This document shows, in pieces, positions 1-7,243 of a stretch of DNA of 64,000 bases. How positions within the stretch are numbered: the stretch's first letter is position 1; each line of letters starts with the position of its first letter. Origin of the DNA: Variovorax sp. RA8 (GTDB lineage: Bacteria; Pseudomonadota; Gammaproteobacteria; Burkholderiales; Burkholderiaceae_C); contig NZ_LR594662.1 of the NCBI RefSeq assembly GCF_901827175.1, positions 5,456,001 to 5,520,000 on the forward strand, given 5' to 3'. Position numbers and translations under genes: made by a program. The notes under the pieces are model-generated. The model had not been told where the DNA came from and made no database searches. It saw nothing but the letters and a program-made list of their open reading frames with translations.

Positions 1-92
1 AAGCCGAAGCTGCCTAGCGTGAATTGCTTGTAGCCGAGCGAGGCATCGGGCTGGGACGCGATGACGTTGGCGAGCTCTGCGGGTGCGTTCAT
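1..92 (-). CDS. Probable hydroquinone 1,2-dioxygenase large subunit, N-terminus only (cut by window edge)
   Basis: Only the first 30 codons lie in the window, beginning MNAPAELANV and ending at the left edge. A strong ribosome binding site (GAGGAG about 8 bases upstream) fixes the start. The gene begins 24 bases after the stop of the cupin gene at 116-628 and is clearly co-transcribed with it. The function is inferred from that partner: two-subunit hydroquinone dioxygenases (HapC/HapD, PnpC/PnpD type) pair a small cupin subunit with a larger iron-binding subunit, and ring-cleave hydroquinone to hydroxymuconic semialdehyde. The fragment is too short for a family assignment by itself. Confidence 0.5.
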   Translation of the reverse strand, partial: MNAPAELANVIASQPDASLGYKQFTLGSFG

Positions 93-115
93 GGTTGGAC
101 TCCTCGGGGTTCGGT

Positions 116-628
116 TCAGTGGGTCTGGCAGATGTCGGCCCACTTCTCGATGGAGAGATCGCCCTTGCAGGTCTGCAGCACGATCACGCCGGGCTCGCCG
201 ACGCTGCGGAACTGGTAGGCGGTGTTCTTCGGCAGCAGGCCCTGGTGGCCGCGCGTGAGCTTCATCCAGCCCATCTTCTTTCCCTTGGGTTCGCCCTTGA
301 CGAACACCGCGCCGTTCTTCTCTTCATCGCCGACGGCCTGGGCGGCGTCCAGCTTGACCAGGTGCACTTCGACCTCGCCGTCCATGACGAGCGCAAACTC
401 GTCGTGCGCGCAGGTGTACCAGGGCGAGCTGCCTTCGGCGCGCAGCGTCTCCAGCACGTAGATCTGGTTCTGGCCGAACACGACCTTCTCATAGGGCTTG
501 CTCTTGCTCGCGATGTCGAAGCAGTTGGACATCGCGTAGTGCTTGACGTCGTCGTCGATGGGCTCGACGTGACCCTTCTCGTAGCTCTTGAGCGAGCCGA
601 AGCGGGTCTGGTAGGCGGTGGCGGTCAT
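116..628 (-). CDS. Cupin-like small subunit of a probable hydroquinone 1,2-dioxygenase
   Basis: 170 residues. The start at MTATAYQTRF is chosen because AAGGAG lies 8 bases upstream; a longer reading to 697 lacks such a site. The middle carries a cupin-like stretch (HDEFALVMDGEVEVHLVKLD) followed by a second barrel half (RGHQGLLPKNTAYQFRS). Length and sequence style fit the small subunit of the two-component hydroquinone dioxygenases of para-nitrophenol and 4-hydroxyacetophenone pathways, and the following gene would be the large subunit. That name is recalled from family resemblance, not from a search; a generic cupin of aromatic catabolism is the alternative. A LysR gene sits upstream on the same strand. 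Confidence 0.55.
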   Translation of the reverse strand: MTATAYQTRFGSLKSYEKGHVEPIDDDVKHYAMSNCFDIASKSKPYEKVVFGQNQIYVLETLRAEGSSPWYTCAHDEFALVMDGEVEVHLVKLDAAQAVGDEEKNGAVFVKGEPKGKKMGWMKLTRGHQGLLPKNTAYQFRSVGEPGVIVLQTCKGDLSIEKWADICQTH

Positions 629-789
629 GGGCTTGTCTCCTTCGGTCATCGGGCAGCGCCGTGCTGCGATGGATGAACTGTAGGAAGCCGGGTGCATCTG
701 CGGTAGGCCTTGGATGCGGGCCGCATTGTTCGGTGGATGCGGTCAATCGGCAGGGTTTTCCCTGGATTGGCCACGCGAAACGAACGAGG

Positions 790-1740
790 CTAGGCGTCGG
801 TAATCAGGTCGGCGGGAAGCAGTCCCTGCTCGACCATGGCCGCGTCCCAGGGCGCCACCCGCGTGAACGCCGCCGTGATGTGCTCGATGAAGAGCTTGAG
901 CTTGAAGGCGTTGCGCGAAGTCTCCGCGTAGACCGCGCTGAGCGAGAACGAGGACAGCTGGTGCTCAGGCAGCACCACCTGCAGTTGCCCCTGCAGGATC
1001 GGATCGCCCGCCACCAGCGTCGGCAGGCACACGATGCCGGCGTGCTCCAGCGCATATTCGCGCAGCAGGTGCACGCTGTTCGTCAGCAGGGCCGCAGTCA
1101 TGTAGATCGTCACCTGCTCGCCTGCGTGATGGAAGGTCCACCGGTCGCGGCTCGGATAGCCCGAGTAGAGGCCGAGCCGATGCTTGTGCAGGTCGCGCGG
1201 CGTCTGCGGCACGCCGTTGGCGCGCAGGTACTCGGGCGTGGCGCAGAACACGCGGCGCACGGGGAACAGCGGGCGCGAGATCAGCTCGGTGGAAGCGGCC
1301 GGAAAGATCTGCAACGCGCAGTCCACGCCTGCCTTGACCGGATCGACCACCGCGTCGCTCACGATCAACTCGAGGTGGATGTCGGGGTAGCTGGCCTGGA
1401 AGGCGCGCAGCACCGAGGCCAGGTGGCCCAGCACGAAGCCGGTGAGCGCATGGATCCGCAGGACGCCGGTCGGTCCCGCACGTGCGCCGCGCATCTGGTC
1501 CATGACGTCGTGGGCCCGGCCCACGAGCTCGGTGCAGTCGCGCAGGAAGGCCTGCCCGACATCGCTGAGCCGCACCACGCGCGTGCTGCGGTGGAACAGC
1601 GGCGCGCCCACGTGCTCTTCGAGTTGCTTCACCCGCGCGGTGACTACCGACTTGGCTACGCGCATCTGCCGGGCGGCCTCGGCGAAGCTCTGCGTCTGCG
1701 CAACCCGGACGAATGTCTCTATGTTTTCAAGTCGGTCCAT
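790..1740 (-). CDS. LysR-family transcriptional regulator
   Basis: 316 residues from MDRLENIETF, the usual start for this subgroup; three further upstream codons are in frame but unlikely. An N-terminal winged helix-turn-helix (residues 1-60, with FAEAARQMRVAKSVVTARVKQ as recognition region) precedes a periplasmic-binding-like effector domain (about 90-300). It lies upstream of the dioxygenase genes on the same strand, 161 bases away, and so could regulate them. LysR regulators of catabolic genes are more often divergent, so the target is inferred. The effector is not predictable from sequence. Confidence 0.85.
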   Translation of the reverse strand: MDRLENIETFVRVAQTQSFAEAARQMRVAKSVVTARVKQLEEHVGAPLFHRSTRVVRLSDVGQAFLRDCTELVGRAHDVMDQMRGARAGPTGVLRIHALTGFVLGHLASVLRAFQASYPDIHLELIVSDAVVDPVKAGVDCALQIFPAASTELISRPLFPVRRVFCATPEYLRANGVPQTPRDLHKHRLGLYSGYPSRDRWTFHHAGEQVTIYMTAALLTNSVHLLREYALEHAGIVCLPTLVAGDPILQGQLQVVLPEHQLSSFSLSAVYAETSRNAFKLKLFIEHITAAFTRVAPWDAAMVEQGLLPADLITDA

Positions 1741-1801
1741 GGCCCGCAATGTAGCGGCCGCACGCGGCGTGCGGCCTTGGGGGCGGTGCTAACCTCGGCC
1801 C

Positions 1802-2236
1802 ATGTTCAATCCCACCCAAGAGGAAGTGCGTCGCTTCTTCTGCGATGTCTACGCGAAGAGCCGGCAGGGCCTGCCGATGGAGGCACTGGAGATCATCGCC
1901 AGCCGCTGGATCGACGAGCACCCCGAGTACCACGCCGAACTGGTCGACGCCGAGGCTGCGGTGGCGCGCGTCTACGACGGCGCCGACGGACGCGAGAACC
2001 CCTTCCTGCATCTCTCGATGCACCTGTCGATCAGCGAGCAGTGCTCCATCGACCAGCCGCGCGGCATCCGCCAGGCGGTCGAGCTGTTGGCCGCGCGGCG
2101 CGACTCGCTGCTCGACGCGCACCACGAGGCGATGGAGTGCCTCGGTCAGATGATGTGGGAGAGCCAGCGCGCCGGCCGTCCACCCGACGGCGAGGCCTAC
2201 GTGGCCTGCGTTCAGCGGCGCGCCACGCGCGTCTGA
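1802..2236 (+). CDS. DUF1841 family protein
   Basis: 144 residues, beginning MFNPTQEEVRRFFCD and containing the family's NPFLHLSMHLSISEQ and MECLGQMMW segments, which are characteristic of DUF1841 proteins of betaproteobacteria. The function of the family is unknown. The length is normal and the protein looks cytoplasmic. It is divergent from the LysR gene at 790-1740 (61 bases apart) and its last 25 bases overlap tail-to-tail with the pcaQ-like gene. Nothing ties it functionally to the aromatic genes around it; it is probably a core gene that happens to lie between two regulators. Confidence 0.85.
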   Translation: MFNPTQEEVRRFFCDVYAKSRQGLPMEALEIIASRWIDEHPEYHAELVDAEAAVARVYDGADGRENPFLHLSMHLSISEQCSIDQPRGIRQAVELLAARRDSLLDAHHEAMECLGQMMWESQRAGRPPDGEAYVACVQRRATRV

Positions 2237-3171
2237 GCCGCGCCGCTGTCGCGCAGCAGCGGGATCAGCGCCTCGCGCGCGGCCGAGGGCTCGGCGTCGG
2301 TGCGCAGCAGAAGGCCTACCGGCTCCTCGGTGCCCGCAGTGTCGACCGCCAGGCGCACCAGCTGGCCACTGGCGAGGTCGTCGCGGGCAGCGCCGATGGG
2401 CGTGAACCACACGGCGTCCGAACGCAGCAGCAGCGCCCGAGCGACCGAGAGATCCAGCGTCTGCGTCCCATGCGCAGGCAGGCGCAGGCCCAGGCCCGAC
2501 AGGAAACTCTCGGTATGGTGGCGCGGGATCGTGCCCTCGCCGTAGATCACCAGCGGATAGCGCAGCACGTCCTGCACCGAAGGCGCGGCCTCGGACAAGG
2601 GATGGCCCGCGCGCACGACCAGGGCGAGGGGCTCGGTGTAGAGCAGCTCGAAGGTGAGGCCGGCCATCAGCTGCGGGTCGCTCATGCGGCCGGCCACGAG
2701 GTCCAGCTCGCCGGCGCGCAGCGCATCGAGCAAGGGCCCGTTGGCGCCGGTCTGCACCTGCACTTGCACCAGGGGCAGTCGCTCGCGCAGCGCGGCCAGC
2801 GCCGCCGGCAGGAGGGAGGGCGCCACGCTGGGCAGCGCGCCGATGCGCAGGCGCTGCAGGCGCTCGCCCGAAGCCGGCATCAGGGCCTCGGCGCTGGCCT
2901 CGAGCGCCTCGAGCACGCGCAGCGCGTGCGCGAGCAACTGCTCGCCCGCGACGGTGAAGCCCTGGATCCCGCGCCGCCCCGCGCTGCCGCGCTCCACCAG
3001 CCGGGCGCCGGCCAGGGCTTCGAGCTCGGCCAGGGTCTTGGACACCGCCGGCTGGCTCAGCGCCAGCCGCTCGGCCGCGCGCGCCAGATGGCGCTCCTGC
3101 GCCACTGCCACCAGGCAGCGCAGGTGCCGCAGCTGCACATTGCGCAGGAAGATGTCTGGCGTGGCGACCAT
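2212..3171 (-). CDS. pcaQ: LysR-family activator of protocatechuate genes (PcaQ-like)
   Basis: 319 residues with an N-terminal LysR helix-turn-helix (residues 10-75, AARAERLALSQPAVSKTLAEL-like register) and an effector-binding domain. The long N-terminal lead before the helix-turn-helix and the divergent placement 102 bases from pcaH match PcaQ, the activator that senses protocatechuate-pathway intermediates (beta-carboxy-muconate in rhizobia). Its 3' end overlaps the DUF1841 gene by 25 bases tail-to-tail. The ATG at 3171 is followed by VATPDIFLRN. The family is certain; the specific PcaQ role rests on the pcaH neighbourhood. Confidence 0.8.
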   Translation of the reverse strand: MVATPDIFLRNVQLRHLRCLVAVAQERHLARAAERLALSQPAVSKTLAELEALAGARLVERGSAGRRGIQGFTVAGEQLLAHALRVLEALEASAEALMPASGERLQRLRIGALPSVAPSLLPAALAALRERLPLVQVQVQTGANGPLLDALRAGELDLVAGRMSDPQLMAGLTFELLYTEPLALVVRAGHPLSEAAPSVQDVLRYPLVIYGEGTIPRHHTESFLSGLGLRLPAHGTQTLDLSVARALLLRSDAVWFTPIGAARDDLASGQLVRLAVDTAGTEEPVGLLLRTDAEPSAAREALIPLLRDSGAAQTRVARR

Positions 3172-3181
3172 TCAATTACCT

Positions 3182-3239
3182 TTGCTTATGAAAAATCGCA
3201 AGAACGTCAATTTACATCAGCAACGCGCATGAATAGAGT
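3182..3239 (+). promoter_or_regulatory. Candidate LysR operator and sigma-70 promoter of pcaHG
   Basis: In the pcaQ-pcaH intergenic region, TTGC (3182-3185) and GCAA (3198-3201) form an interrupted dyad of the T-N11-A type bound by LysR proteins. Just downstream, TTTACA (3211-3216) and TAGAGT (3234-3239) are separated by 17 bases and lie about 35 bases before the pcaH start, a good sigma-70 arrangement. The operator position upstream of the -35 box suits activation by PcaQ. Seen by eye only; no footprint or transcript data. Confidence 0.45.
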
Positions 3240-3273
3240 GGATGCCATTCCCACGAACTCCGGAGACAAGTTC

Positions 3274-4005
3274 ATGAGCTCTTCCGCTCCCCCTACCGGC
3301 GCGCTGCCCACCCTGACGCCGCGCGACTGGGCCAGCCATCCCTCCTACGTCTATTCCGGCTACAAGTCGACCGCCAAGCGCGGGCCGCAGCAGCCGCTGA
3401 TCCCGCTGAAGGCCTCGCTGGGCGAGCTGCACCAGCCGGTGTACGGCCATAGCAGCATCCGCGAGTTCGACAACGACCTCACCCGCAACGCGCGCAGGAA
3501 CGGCGAGCCGCTGGGCGAGCGCATGATCCTCACCGGCCAGGTGCTCGACGAGCGCCGCCGCCCGGTGCGCAACACGCTGGTGGAGCTGTGGCAGGCCAAC
3601 GCCTGCGGCCGCTACGTGCACAAGGTGGACCAGCACGATGCGCCGCTGGACCCGAACTTCCTCGGTGCCGGCCGCTGCCTGACCGACAACGAGGGCCGCT
3701 ACCGCTTCCTCACCATCAAGCCGGGCGCCTATCCGTGGGGCAACCATCCCAACGCCTGGCGGCCGCAGCACATCCACCTGTCGCTGTTCGGTGAGCACTT
3801 CGCCAGCCGGCTGGTGACGCAGATGTACTTCCCGGGCGACCCGCTGCTGCAGTACGACCCGATGATCACTGGCACGCCGGAGAAGGTGCGCAACCGGCTG
3901 ATCGCCGATTTCAGCCTCGACGTCACCGAAGAGGGCTATGCGCTCGGCTACGTGTTCGACATGGTGCTGCGCGGCGCCGACGAGACGCCTTTCGAAAACC
4001 GCTGA
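3274..4005 (+). CDS. pcaH: Protocatechuate 3,4-dioxygenase beta subunit
   Basis: 243 residues. With PcaG it forms the non-heme Fe(III) enzyme that intradiol-cleaves protocatechuate to 3-carboxy-cis,cis-muconate. The four iron ligands are visible: Tyr114 (in CGRYVHK), Tyr153 (in GAYPW), His166 and His168 (in RPQHIHL), with the usual PLDPNF and GRCLTD segments between. The start at 3274 (MSSSAPPTG) has CGGAG 9 bases upstream; longer in-frame readings run back through the regulatory region and are rejected. pcaG follows 19 bases later. Length is typical for the subunit. Confidence 0.97.
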   Translation: MSSSAPPTGALPTLTPRDWASHPSYVYSGYKSTAKRGPQQPLIPLKASLGELHQPVYGHSSIREFDNDLTRNARRNGEPLGERMILTGQVLDERRRPVRNTLVELWQANACGRYVHKVDQHDAPLDPNFLGAGRCLTDNEGRYRFLTIKPGAYPWGNHPNAWRPQHIHLSLFGEHFASRLVTQMYFPGDPLLQYDPMITGTPEKVRNRLIADFSLDVTEEGYALGYVFDMVLRGADETPFENR

Positions 4006-4024
4006 AGCCCAGGAGACACGCATC

Positions 4025-4630
4025 ATGATGAGCGCACTCGAAACCAACTTCGGCCAGACCCCTTCGCAGACGGTCGGCCCCTACTTCGCGTACGGCCTCG
4101 CGGCCACCCAGTACGGCTACGACTTCGACCAGCCCTTCGACGCCGTGCTCGCACTCGACAACGCGCGCGGCGAGCGCATCCGCGTCGAGGGCCGGGTGAT
4201 CGACGGCGACGGCAAGCCGATCGACGACGCGCTGGTGGAGATCAGCCAGCCCGACGGCACCGGTGCCTATCCGCAGTCGGTGGAGGACGCGCAGGCCATC
4301 GGCTTCCGCGCCTTCGGCCGCGTGGGCACCGGCACCGATGCGCAGAAGCGCTTCGTGTTCCATACCGTCAAGCCCGGCGCCGAATCGCCCGGCGAAGCGC
4401 CGCATGTCAACGTGATCGTGCTGATGCGCGGCATGCTGCTGCACGCGTTCACGCGCATCTACTTCAGCGACGAGGCAAAGGCGAACGCCGAGGACAAGGT
4501 GCTGGCCAGCGTGCCGGCGCAGCGGCGGCAGACGCTGGTGGCGCAGCGCAGCGAGACGGGTGGACAGGTCACGTACCGCCTCGACATCCACATGCAGGGG
4601 CCGAACGAGACGGTGTTCTTCGACGTATAG
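4025..4630 (+). CDS. pcaG: Protocatechuate 3,4-dioxygenase alpha subunit
   Basis: 201 residues. The alpha subunit shares the intradiol dioxygenase fold but does not hold the iron; it completes the active site with PcaH. It opens with the typical QTPSQTVGPYFAYGL segment and carries GRVIDGDGKPIDDALVEI and HVNVIVLMRGML blocks of the family. AGGAGA at 4011-4016 places the start at 4025 (MMSALETN); the next Met, one codon later, is equally possible. Translationally close to pcaH and followed at once by a strong terminator, so pcaHG is a two-gene unit here with no pcaB, pcaC or pcaD in the window. Confidence 0.96.
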   Translation: MMSALETNFGQTPSQTVGPYFAYGLAATQYGYDFDQPFDAVLALDNARGERIRVEGRVIDGDGKPIDDALVEISQPDGTGAYPQSVEDAQAIGFRAFGRVGTGTDAQKRFVFHTVKPGAESPGEAPHVNVIVLMRGMLLHAFTRIYFSDEAKANAEDKVLASVPAQRRQTLVAQRSETGGQVTYRLDIHMQGPNETVFFDV

Positions 4631-4643
4631 ACAAGAAAAAAAC

Positions 4644-4668
4644 CAAAGCCCGCGTTCAGCGGGCTTTG
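4644..4668. terminator. Bidirectional intrinsic terminator between pcaG and cytochrome c gene
   Basis: A perfect 10-bp stem (CAAAGCCCGC / GCGGGCTTTG) with a 5-base loop. An A-run lies on the left and a T-rich flank on the right, and the ACAAGAA / TTCTTGT flanks extend the pairing. It sits between two convergent genes, so it can end pcaHG transcription rightward and cytochrome transcription leftward. Confidence 0.9.
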
Positions 4669-4688
4669 CTTCTTGTGGGGGGCGCTTC

Positions 4689-5372
4689 TTATTTCGCGTG
4701 GTGGATGCGCGATTCCGGCACCGTCTTGAGCTCGCCGGGCAGCGAACTGATGTAGCTCGCCAGTTCCTTCAGCTCTGCGTTGCTGAACTTCTTGGCCTGC
4801 TGGCTCATCACGCCGTTGGAGCGGCCGATCTGCAGGTTCTTCTCGGTCTTGTAGGACTTGAGGGCGACGTACAGATAGTCGGCATGCTGGCCGGCCAGCT
4901 TGGCGACGGTGCCGTCGTTCGGCGTGTTGAAGTTGGCACCATGGCACTTGGTGCAGGCGTTGTCCTTGTCGCGCGAGATGAGGGCCTGCACGCGCTCGCT
5001 GGGCTGCGAGGCAGCCGCGGCCGGCGGTGCATCGCCTTCCTGCACGCCGAGTTGGCTGTAGTAGGCCGCGAGATCGGCGATGTCCTGCTCGCTCAGCGAG
5101 TCGGCAATGGCGCGCATGGTGGGGTGCTTGCGGTCGCCGCCCTTGTAGGCCGTGAGGGCCGAGACGATGTAGGTGGCGCTCTGGCCCGCGATCATCGGAA
5201 CCTTGTGAACTTCAGGAAAGCTGGCTTGGTAGCCAATGATGCCGTGGCAGCCGACGCACATCGCCACCTTCTTCGAGCCGTTTTCGGCATTGCCCGTGAT
5301 CTTCTGGGCTTGGGCGGAGACCGTCACGCAAGCGACAGCGAGGGCAAATACCGTGGACAACAACTTGTTCAT
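4689..5372 (-). CDS. Diheme c-type cytochrome (cytochrome c4-like)
   Basis: 227 residues. An N-terminal signal peptide (MNKLLSTVFALAVACVTVSA, cut after AQA) sends it to the periplasm. Two class I heme sites are visible, CVGCH near residue 40 and CTKCH near 145, each followed by a cytochrome c half with its own Met-containing C-terminal part (PTMRAIAD and NGVMSQQ). The tandem layout is that of cytochrome c4, a donor to terminal oxidases. The start at 5372 is chosen for the signal peptide; an upstream in-frame Met at 5408 would bury it. Convergent with pcaG. Confidence 0.9.
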   Translation of the reverse strand: MNKLLSTVFALAVACVTVSAQAQKITGNAENGSKKVAMCVGCHGIIGYQASFPEVHKVPMIAGQSATYIVSALTAYKGGDRKHPTMRAIADSLSEQDIADLAAYYSQLGVQEGDAPPAAAASQPSERVQALISRDKDNACTKCHGANFNTPNDGTVAKLAGQHADYLYVALKSYKTEKNLQIGRSNGVMSQQAKKFSNAELKELASYISSLPGELKTVPESRIHHAK

Positions 5373-5532
5373 TTTGCGCGCACAATCTCGTGGAGAACTG
5401 GTTTTCAAGTCAACATTTGATTATATGCGGGGGCTCGCGGCAGTCCCGTGCGTGAGGCACTCGGGCGTTGCGCGACGCAGATGAATGGAATGTTGGGTCC
5501 TTCATCCACCCCCTCTCTGCTCTACGCCATCC

Positions 5533-6375
5533 ATGAAATTCAAGGGCTCCGACAACTACGTCGCCACACAGGATCTGATGCTCGCGGTCAACGCGTCCAT
5601 CGCGCTCAAGCGCCCGCTGCTCGTCAAGGGCGAGCCCGGCACCGGCAAGACGATGCTCGCGGAAGAGGTGGCCGGCTCGCTCGGGCTGCCGCTGCTGCAG
5701 TGGCACATCAAGTCGACCACCAAGGCTCAGCAGGGCCTCTACGAGTACGACGCGGTGAGCCGCCTGCGCGACTCGCAGCTGGGCGACGAGCGCGTGAAGG
5801 ACATCCACAACTACATCGTCAAGGGCGTGCTGTGGCAGGCCTTCACCGCCGATGAGCCGGTGGCGCTGCTGATCGACGAGATCGACAAGGCAGACATCGA
5901 ATTCCCGAACGACCTGCTGCGCGAGCTCGACCGCATGGAGTTCTACTGCTACGAGACGCGCGAGCTGGTCCAAGCGAGGCACCGGCCGGTCGTCTTCATC
6001 ACCTCCAACAACGAGAAGGAGCTGCCCGACGCCTTCCTGCGCCGCTGTTTCTTCCACTACATCAAGTTCCCCGATGCCGAGACCATGAAGAGCATCGTGG
6101 CGGTGCACTTCCCAGGCCTCAAGCAGGAGCTGCTGGCCTCGGCGATGAAGACCTTCTACGACGTGCGCAACCTGCCCGGCCTGAAGAAGAAGCCTTCCAC
6201 CTCCGAACTGCTGGACTGGCTCAAGCTGCTGGTGGCCGAGGACATCCCGCTCGAGGCGCTGCAGAGCAAGGACGACAAGGTCGCCGTGCCGCCGCTGGTG
6301 GGCGCGCTGCTCAAGAACGAGCAGGACGTGACTCTGTTCGAGAAGCTGGTGTTCATGCAACGCCACAATCGATGA
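5533..6375 (+). CDS. MoxR-family AAA+ ATPase
   Basis: 280 residues from MKFKGSDNYV. Walker A is GEPGTGKT (about residue 35), Walker B is LLIDEIDKAD (about 115), sensor 1 is FITSNN and the arginine finger region is FLRRCFFHY. MoxR ATPases act as chaperones with von Willebrand factor A partners to mature metal enzymes or membrane complexes; the VWA gene lies three genes downstream at 7237-8424. The gene overlaps the following membrane-protein gene by 4 bases (ATGA), so translation is coupled. The start is the ATG next to the conserved N-terminus; no strong ribosome site is seen. Confidence 0.93.
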   Translation: MKFKGSDNYVATQDLMLAVNASIALKRPLLVKGEPGTGKTMLAEEVAGSLGLPLLQWHIKSTTKAQQGLYEYDAVSRLRDSQLGDERVKDIHNYIVKGVLWQAFTADEPVALLIDEIDKADIEFPNDLLRELDRMEFYCYETRELVQARHRPVVFITSNNEKELPDAFLRRCFFHYIKFPDAETMKSIVAVHFPGLKQELLASAMKTFYDVRNLPGLKKKPSTSELLDWLKLLVAEDIPLEALQSKDDKVAVPPLVGALLKNEQDVTLFEKLVFMQRHNR

Positions 6376-6617
6376 GCGAAGCCCGGCCGTCCACCCGCCA
6401 GTTGCTGTTGCTGGGTCTCGTGCAGGCTGTGCTGTTCGTCGTGGGCGCGGTGCTAGGTCGCTGGCTCGGCCTGGCCCTCGGGCTCGATGCCTTCGGTCCC
6501 GGCGGCTACAGCAACAACGCGATCTTCGGCATCCTGCTGATCGGCCTGGGCGGCGGCGCCGGCGCGCAGCTTGCGCGGGCATGGTTCACGAGAAGGTACG
6601 GTTCACCGAGGAGTTAG
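6372..6617 (+). CDS. Small two-helix membrane protein
   Basis: 81 residues with two hydrophobic segments (residues 10-37, LLLLGLVQAVLFVVGAVLGR; and 46-66, IFGILLIGLGGGAGAQLA), so probably an inner-membrane hairpin. It overlaps the MoxR gene by ATGA and ends 5 bases before the acetyltransferase start. No family is recognised. Its place inside a MoxR-VWA operon suggests an accessory or anchoring role, which is inference only. Confidence 0.7.
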   Translation: MSEARPSTRQLLLLGLVQAVLFVVGAVLGRWLGLALGLDAFGPGGYSNNAIFGILLIGLGGGAGAQLARAWFTRRYGSPRS

Positions 6618-6622
6618 CGAAG

Positions 6623-7243
6623 ATGGCATTCGTCGAGCCGGTCACCCTGAGGTCGCGGGGCGTCGCGCTGGTGCCGCTGGCGCTGGCGCACGAAGAGGGC
6701 CTGCGCGCCGCGGCCGCCGACGGCGAGCTTTGGAAGATCCGGGTCACCTCGGTGCCGGAACCGCAGGGCACGCGCGGCTACATCGAGGCAGCGCTCGCAG
6801 CCCGCGAGGCGGGCCACCGCTTCGCCTTCGCCGTGACCGACGAGGCGAGTGGCGCGGTGCTCGGGTCGACCAGCTTTCACGACATCCTGCCCGCGGTGAA
6901 GCGGGTCGAGATCGGCTACACCTGGTACGCCCGGCGCTGCCAGCGCACGCACGTCAACACCACCTGCAAGCTGCTGATGATGACGCACGCCTTCGAGACG
7001 CTGGGCTGCCACGTGGTGGGCTGGCGCACCGACAACTTCAACCACGCCTCGCAGCGCGCCATCGAGCGCCTGGGCGCACGCAAGGACGGCGTGATCCGCG
7101 GCCACGCGCTGCGCCGCGACGGCACCATCCGCGATACCGTGATGTACAGCCTGCGCTCGGGCGAGTGGCCCGAAGTGCGGGCCCAGCTGCTGTACCTGCT
7201 GGACAAGCCGCGTCCCGAAAACCGGAGTGATTCGCCATGCTGA
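6623..7243 (+). CDS. GNAT-family N-acetyltransferase (RimJ/RimL type)
   Basis: 206 residues from MAFVEPVTLR; GAGGAG 9 bases upstream decides this start over an in-frame ATG at 6581. The order is a strand-rich N-terminal part, then an acetyl-CoA region with VEIGYTWYARRCQRTHVNT and the C-terminal TDNFNHASQRAIERLGARKDG typical of the RimJ/RimL group, which acetylates alpha-amino groups of proteins or small molecules. The substrate is unknown. It overlaps the VWA gene by 7 bases and lies between MoxR and its likely VWA partner, which is not the usual order. Confidence 0.88.
   Translation: MAFVEPVTLRSRGVALVPLALAHEEGLRAAAADGELWKIRVTSVPEPQGTRGYIEAALAAREAGHRFAFAVTDEASGAVLGSTSFHDILPAVKRVEIGYTWYARRCQRTHVNTTCKLLMMTHAFETLGCHVVGWRTDNFNHASQRAIERLGARKDGVIRGHALRRDGTIRDTVMYSLRSGEWPEVRAQLLYLLDKPRPENRSDSPC

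Noticed and set aside
661..4005. Very long plus-strand open frame (over 1100 codons) running through two LysR genes into pcaH
   Set aside because: G+C-rich third positions keep the frame open. Only the last part (from 3274) is protein-like; the rest is the complement of real LysR genes.
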